From Dugong dugon (taxonomy: Eukaryota > Chordata > Mammalia > Sirenia > Dugongidae), in the NCBI GenBank assembly GCA_030035585.1, contig CM057463.1:141702736-141766735 (forward strand): 64,000 nt of DNA, in the 5' to 3' direction. A program made the translations under genes and the position numbers. The notes under the pieces are model-generated. The model was not told the origin of the DNA and did not search any database. It was given only the letters and a program-made list of their open reading frames with translations. How positions within the stretch are numbered: the first letter of the stretch is position 1; every line of letters begins with the position of its first letter. Below, one piece after another: positions 58,915-64,000 of this stretch.

Positions 58915-59225
58915 AGGGGATAGTGCTGGTTGGTAGAATTCTTGCCTTCCACATGGGAGACCTGGGTTTGATTCTTGGCCAGTGCACCTCACACCTAGCA
59001 CCATCCATCTGTCATTGGAGGCTTGACAGTTGTTATGATGTTTAACAGGCTTCAGCAGAGTTTCCAGACTAAGACGGACTAGACAGAACGGCCTGGTGAT
59101 CTACTTCCAATAGTCAGACAACGAAAACCCTATGCATCACAATGGTCTGCTCTACAACTGACCATGGGGATAGTTCAGGACCTGACCATGTTTAGATCCC
59201 TTGTGCCTGAGGTCACATGAGCCAA
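58915..59225 (+). mobile_element. tRNA-Gly-derived SINE with RTE tail, 5' part
   Basis: GGTTGGTAGAATTCTTGCC and CCTGGGTTTGATTCTTGGCC correspond to the A and B boxes of a glycine tRNA (GTGGTAGAATTCTCGCC and CGGGTTCGATTCCCGGCC), with decay. A longer RTE-like body follows, including AGCAGAGTTTCCAGACTAAG and ATGGGGATAGTTCAGGACC. This is a different SINE subfamily from the CTGGTGGCACAGTGG type. It is split by the LTR at 59226, and its end resumes after 59990. Confidence 0.85.
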
Positions 59226-59990
59226 TGTGAAAATGGCCTGGGGGCAGTGTCTGATCTCCTCCAACCCCACAAGGGGAAAGGAGAACCAAGATCAGCAGAC
59301 CAAGGCTGACTCCCATGAAGCAGAGGCCAGACAAGCCTCCTCTCACTGTCATCTTTACCAATTCTGACACCAGCTGTCCCTCCCACGGCAATCTCTACTT
59401 TTCTGCTAAGATCAATAATTCATTGCAATGACCACACAGAACTCTTACACTATACTCACAGTTATGGGGTTTATTAGGGAAGTAACAGGTTACAATTCAG
59501 TCTCAGCAACACTAGAGCATACAGTTCTTCCATCAGGACAGCCTCTTCCCAGCCGTGCTCGCTGGCACAGCTCTCCCTGGCCCACAGCTTCTGTCCAAAG
59601 GCACTCAGTTTTCTCTCTCCGTGGGCCAGGAAGCCCACCGCCCCATCTCCTGCTGCCAGATCTCTACTGCCAGGTCTCTGCTGCTGGGTCTCTGCTGCTG
59701 TATCTCTGATACCAGGTCTCACTGCCTTTAGTTTTACAGTTCTCTGTCCCTCTCTCTGTGTCCTGGTTCCAGGAGCTTCTTAGCCCAGGGATCCCAGGTC
59801 CAAAGTATATGCAGGTTCTTCTTCCTTGGTGGTGGTGATAACTTTTCCTCACCTCTAGAGTGGCTCATTTCAAATCCAGCAGGGTAGTAAAACTGACCAC
59901 TCTCTTTGGTGGGCCACAAATACCCTGTTACACAGTCCTTCTCAATTACTTGGGTGTGAGTTATAAGATCAAGTCTCGAAAGGCTACACA
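59226..59990 (-). mobile_element. Solo LTR, same family as the ERV-like element at 43.8 kb
   Basis: In reverse complement it begins TGTGTAGCCTTTCGAGAC and ends in ...CACA. It contains GGCCCACCAAAG, GGTCAGTTTTACTACC, GAAGAAGAACCTGC, GCAGCAGAGACC, AATAAACCCCATAAC and TCTGTGTGGTCATTGCAATG, the ordered blocks of the LTR family. CAG/CTG repeats near 59650-59700 are amplified relative to the other copies. SINE sequence lies on both sides, so it inserted into the SINE. Confidence 0.85.
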
Positions 59991-60055
59991 AAAGCGATCT
60001 ATGGCACCGCAGTCAGGAACCAACTGACTGTAGCTAACAACAATAACAACAACGG
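59991..60055 (+). mobile_element. 3' end of the interrupted SINE
   Basis: CTATGGCACCGCAGTCAGG followed by GCTAACAACAATAACAACAAC is the RTE-type tail expected to complete the SINE at 58915. Confidence 0.7.
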
Positions 60056-60451
60056 TCCCTTCAGTCCCTTCTCAGCTCTAGACCATGTGAAAATTCTCAG
60101 TAGATTTTCTATTAGTTCATTGAATACTTTTAGAATAGTAAATTAATACATAATTTTCGATATTATAAATCTTCACAATATAATTTTGTAGAGCAGGATG
60201 GATACACTCTTGATAGACTTTCTGAAATCTGCTAAGGAAGGAATGGAAGGCAGTTTGATAGATGCCTTATCAAGGATCACTTGATTCTGGATGTTAGCAG
60301 CAGAGAAGAGACAATGTGTTTTAGCCCTGGGGCACTGTAAATTACTGTTTCCAAGACAACAGAAAATAAGTTGCAGTTGGTCTGAAAAGTATAATTGGAA
60401 ACTGCCCTATATATAGCAACTTGAGTAACAAAATAAATTCATTAATGGAAG
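60056..60451. other. No recognisable feature
   Basis: Unassigned AT-rich sequence. Confidence 0.45.
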
Positions 60452-60872
60452 ATCGTTATGAGTTTGTGTCCCCCCAAAATATATGTTGGTGTCCTAACCC
60501 CTGGTAGCTGTGCATGTGATGTTATTTGTAAGTAGGGTCTTTGCTGATGTAATTAGTTAACATGAGTTCATAGTGGAGCAGGGCAGGCCCAAATCCAAGT
60601 AGACTGGTGTCTTTATTAAAAAAAAAAGAGAGAGAGAGAGAAGACACAGGCAGAGAGATGGAAAGGGAAGACAGCCACGTGAAGACAGAGGCAGAGATTG
60701 GTGTTATGCTGCTGCCACAAGCCAAGAAATGCCTGGGAATACCAGAAAGTGATAGAGACAAGGAAGACCTTCCCCTAGAGCCTTCAGAGAGAGTATGACC
60801 TTGCTGCACCCTGAATTTGAATTTCTAGCCTCAAGAACTGCAATGTTACGGCAGCACTAGGAAACTAATACA
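60452..60872 (+). mobile_element. MLT1-type LTR (ERVL-MaLR)
   Basis: GTGTCCCCCCAAAATATATG, TGGTGTCCTAACCCCTGG, AGTAGGGTCTTTGCTGATG, ACAAGCCAAGAAATGCC, TTCTAGCCTCAAGAACTGC and GAAACTAATACAAAG give the complete order of an MLT1 LTR. Open frames at 60522-60809 on both strands follow the internal GA run and are not genes. Confidence 0.88.
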
Positions 60873-60910
60873 AAGACAATTTGTGCCTCCATGTGCTTGT
60901 TAACTATAGA

Positions 60911-60911
60911 A

Positions 60912-60970
<59 letters not shown>
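60911..60970 (+). repeat. (CA)n microsatellite
   Basis: About 30 CA units, nearly pure. Confidence 0.97.
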
Positions 60971-60972
<2 letters not shown>

Positions 60973-61130
60973 TACCACTATTGAAAATTTGAAAATGATT
61001 CCTCTTTCTAGGATAGCATGCTCACTAACACTTCTGGATACTATAAATTGCTTAGAAAATCTTTACAAAGTACTCTGGCCTCTTCCAATTAGCATTTAAG
61101 CAAATTCAAGCCTTTTACCATCTTGAACCT

Positions 61131-61149
61131 AAATAAATAAATAAATAAA
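61131..61149 (+). repeat. (AAAT)n run
   Basis: Four to five AAAT units. Confidence 0.85.
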
Positions 61150-61209
61150 GTAATAAGATTTCTGCTCCCAGCTATGCCTAGCTTAGTATGACAATAAGAG
61201 AAGAATGAG

Positions 61210-61780
61210 ATGATGTGATCGTTAAGTTTGTGTGTCAGCTTGGCTGGGCCATGATTCTCAGTAGTTTGGCAGTTACAATGTAGTTTGGCAGTCCAATGAT
61301 GCTGTGATCACTTCCATGGTGAGATTTTATATCATGTGATCACCTCTACGATAGGATCTGCTGTGAGTAGTCAATTATTGGAAGGGAGTTTCCTTGGGGA
61401 TATGGCCTGCAACCAACATAGGTGGACTTTCTGGCAAACTCATGGGCTTTTTCTCACACAGGATCCTGAAGCGAGCTCCTGTTCATCTGAACTCTGGTCC
61501 TTGAAACTTGAGCTGGCAAATTACCTCCATCTTGACTGCAGGTCTTGGGATTCATTGGTCTTCACAGCCTGTGAGCCAGAGCCCTGCTGTCTGACTTGCT
61601 GATCTTGGGTTCACCAGCTCCTGTGGCTATGTGAATCAGAAGCCTTCAGCCTGACCCATAGGCTTGGGACGTTCCAGCCTCTACAAATGCATGAGCCATT
61701 TCCTTAACATAAATCTCTCTATGTATGTATTTACATGTTTTACTAGTTTTGCTTCTCTAGAGAACCCAGCCTAAGATAGA
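61210..61780 (+). mobile_element. ERVL-type solo LTR
   Basis: GTTTGTGTGTCAGCTTGGC, TGGGCCATGATTCTCAG, CATGAGCCATTTCCTTAAC, a TCTCTCTATGTATGTA stretch and TTGCTTCTCTAGAGAACCC followed by AGCCTAAGATAG match the ordered layout of ERVL-group LTRs. Subfamily not assigned. A plus-strand frame at 61336-61602 is a by-product. Confidence 0.7.
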
Positions 61781-62072
61781 TGACAAAAACCCAGCACTTT
61801 GAAGGCATTGGAGAGCAACCAAGTAACCAAGATATGAGAGAAAAAGGAAATGCATTGAGTGCACCTAATATTCACCATGACCTTTTGTTCATTTACTGTG
61901 CCAGGCATAGAAACTGAACAAAAAGCACCAGTCTAGAGCTTGTAGAAATCTCACTGTGCTGCAGAGACAAAGAAAAAAAGAGTTCAGGATATGAGGGACA
62001 AAATCCAGGAAGAAAGGAAACCATCAGATGCTTAACATTGTGTATGCAACCTCCCAAGAAGGCATGTCTCAC

Positions 62073-62280
62073 TTCCTAGTGGCTGAATAGTTAAGTGCTT
62101 GGCTTCTAAACAAAAGATTGGTGGTTTGAACCCACCAGCCACTCCGCAGGACAAAGATGTGGCAGTCAGCTTCCTTAAAGATTTACAGCCTTAGAAACCT
62201 TATGGGGCAGTTCTACTCTTTCCTATAGGGTCGCTATGAGCTGGAATTGACTCGACAGCAATGGGTTTGCTTTTTGATTT
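62073..62280 (+). mobile_element. AfroSINE-like SINE, longer variant
   Basis: TGGTTTGAACCCACCAGCC, GACAAAGATGTGGCAGTCAG, TTATGGGGCAGTTCTACTC and GACTCGACAGCAATGGG. Full length, moderately diverged. Confidence 0.92.
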
Positions 62281-62635
62281 GGGTATCCAGAGTCTATCTT
62301 CCCTCCAGGAGACAATCTTATCTGGAGGAAAACAATATCATCCAGAACCTCTATAATTATTTATATATAATATCTTGTATTTAATAAAAATGTAATGTAC
62401 TAGGCATTTAGAAAACAGGGCCAACTAACCAAAAATATAAGAAAATACACACACACTAGAGAAAGCCCACAAATAATTCATATAATGTTGTATAGACGGC
62501 CAGATTTCCCTAGAAGCTGAGTGAGAACAGAGTTTATTCAGAAATGCACTTGGATCAACACCTGTGGAAGGGAGGATAAGGAAGCAGGATTAGACAGATG
62601 GAGGAATTGAATCATGATGCAGACCCAGCAATAAA
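62281..62635. other. No recognisable feature
   Basis: Unassigned AT-rich sequence. Confidence 0.45.
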
Positions 62636-62820
62636 CCCCAAACCAAACCCATTGCTGTCGAGTCAATTCTGACTCCTGGTGACCATGGTGGCGTAGTGGT
62701 TAGCATTTAGCTGCTAACCAAAAGGTTGGCGGTTTAAATCCACCTGTTGCTCCTTAAACACCCTATGGGGTAGTTCTACTCTGTCATATAGGGTCACTCT
62801 GAGTCTTTATGAGACCCAAC
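62636..62820 (+). mobile_element. Two abutting AfroSINE pieces in opposite orientation
   Basis: A reverse tail (AACCCATTGCTGTCGAGTC, 62645-62680) is immediately followed by a forward SINE from CATGGTGGCGTAGTGGTTAG to GTCACTCTGAGTC (62682-62815). The forward copy lacks its own tail. Confidence 0.85.
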
Positions 62821-62958
62821 AGTAGCCTCAGCCAACTCCCCAGGGAGCTCTGGAGCAAGAATAGCCTTTCCCACTTGTATCACCCTGTGCAAAGATGGTC
62901 AGGCTTTTATATTCTTGAATCAATCCATGGATTTGAGACACCCTCGGAGGGAGCATGA

Positions 62959-63122
62959 AGCCCTGATGGAGCAGTGGTTAAATGTTTGGCTGTTCACCAA
63001 AATGTTGGCAGTTCGAATCCACCAGCTGATCTTTGGAAACGCTATGGGGCAGTTCTACTCTGTCCTATAGGGTCTCTATGAGTTAGAATCAACTTCACAG
63101 TAACGAGTTTGGGTTTTTTACG
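62959..63122 (+). mobile_element. AfroSINE-like SINE
   Basis: CCTGATGGAGCAGTGGTTAAA, GCAGTTCGAATCCACCAGC, CTATGGGGCAGTTCTACTC and TAGAATCAACTTCACAG. Full length. Confidence 0.92.
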
Positions 63123-63499
63123 AGTTTAGGAGGGAGCATAACCTTGGTCAAGTGGCTTTCTGCAACTGAGGCAGTCCCTGAAGGGGCTGACTTAGGAAGG
63201 CTACCTGCTGACAGCAGTCCCAGTAATGGGGCCAACAAATCCATTTAAGTGGGGGCCTGCGGGACACATCACTTGTCCAAGAGGCTAGAGAAAAAATGAA
63301 GGATTTCACCAGTGTACTGTGATCTAAAAAGTGATGATGTGTTAATCTGGGATCTCTGAGAAACAGAAGCCAAGACAAGATTAAATGTGTAAGAAATTTA
63401 TTAGGGGAAACACTTCCTAGAGGAAATGAAGAAAGACCCTGAGAGAGCCAACTACATGATTCCAATGATAGGACATTCTGGAAAAGACAAAGCTATAAA
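63123..63499. other. No recognisable feature
   Basis: Unassigned. The minus-strand 105-codon frame at 63148-63465 shows no domain that I recognise. Confidence 0.4.
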
Positions 63500-63815
63500 G
63501 TAAAAAGATCATTCGGCGGAGATTTTAGGGAAAGGATGGAGGGATGAATAGGTGGGGCACAGGGGATTTTTTGGGCAGTGAAGCTATTCTGTATGATACT
63601 GTAATGGTAGACACATGACATTATGCATTTGTGAAAGCCCATAGGACTATACAACGCAAAGAGTGAACTCTAATGTAAACTCTGGGCTGCAGTTAATAAT
63701 AATGTATCAATGCTGGTACATCAATTGTAACCAATGTACCACACCAATGAAGATGTATGTGGGAGATGGGACAATATAGGAACACTCTGTGCTTTCTGTT
63801 CAATTTTTTTGTAAA
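63500..63815 (+). mobile_element. Old L1 3' end (L1M type)
   Basis: TTCTGTATGATACTGTAATGG, AGGACTATACAACGCAAAGAG, AAACTCTGGGCTGCAGTTAA and AACCAATGTACCACACC, then TTTGTAAACCTAAAACTCC: the standard order of an L1M 3' end. Confidence 0.88.
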
Positions 63816-63821
63816 CCTAAA

Positions 63822-64000
63822 ACTCCTCTGCTGCAAAAGACCCCTTTAAAGTGTTAAAAGGAAAGATGTTACTTTGATGAGTAAGGTGTTCTGACCCAAG
63901 CCAGGGTATTTTCAACCCCCTTATATGCATTTGAAAGCCGGACAATGAAAAAGGAAGACAGAAGAAGAGCTGATGCATTTGAACTGCTTGTTGGCAAGGA
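63822..64000 (+). mobile_element. RTE LINE fragment running off the window
   Basis: CTGCTGCAAAAGACCCCTTT, AAGTGTTAAAAGGAAAGATG and GCATTTGAAAGCCGGACAATG match the RTE C-terminal coding region seen at about 54828-54970. Its 3' part lies beyond 64000. Confidence 0.88.

Noticed and set aside
58918..58985. A functional glycine tRNA gene
   Set aside because: The tRNA-like part is diverged in the acceptor and anticodon regions and continues straight into a SINE body with an RTE tail.
60881..61099. Frame containing a Thr-His repeat
   Set aside because: It is a translation of the (CA)n microsatellite.

Overview
This is mammalian nuclear DNA with no intact protein-coding gene that I can support. The repeat families point to an afrotherian, most likely an elephant or close paenungulate. 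The evidence is a family of tRNA-derived SINEs with RTE-type tails (AfroSINE-like), RTE/BovB-like LINEs ending in an AACAAC-rich tail, and L1 copies whose 3'UTR I recognise, from memory, as the elephant type. The species is inferred, not proven.

Layout. (1) 1-26973 is one uninterrupted, same-strand tandem satellite array: 38 complete monomers of about 684 bp plus a partial one at each end. Its inner part is a nested higher-order repeat (HOR). A 3-monomer unit (A-B-C, exactly 2050 bp) recurs inside larger units of 8 monomers (5470 bp) and 11 monomers (7520 bp). These differ by exactly one 2050-bp trimer. From about 21.7 kb the monomers become individually diverged, which is the usual picture of a satellite edge. 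(2) The array stops at 26973 against a 5'-truncated, internally deleted L1 (26974-29040). (3) 29-43.7 kb is a mosaic of L1, MLT1-type LTR, SINE and RTE pieces. It includes a minus-strand L1 (about 34031-38935) that has lost most of ORF2 and carries one diverged satellite monomer (35750-36381) exactly at the deletion. A CpG-rich block with a possible minus-strand exon lies at 30.2-31.1 kb. (4) 43775-47245 is a two-LTR, non-autonomous ERV-like element with a degenerate tRNA-Leu-type primer binding site; a related solo LTR lies at 59226-59990. (5) 51.8-55.3 kb holds two decayed RTE LINEs head to head. (6) 55.3-64 kb is old LINE, LTR and SINE debris with microsatellites.

Nothing works here as an operon or pathway. 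The coherent biology is genome architecture: a satellite evolving by unequal exchange in trimer steps, its decaying edge, and the spread of a related monomer into a neighbouring retrotransposon. Family names come from recognition of sequence without a database search; boundaries are usually good to 5-30 bp unless stated otherwise. Percent identities were not computed.
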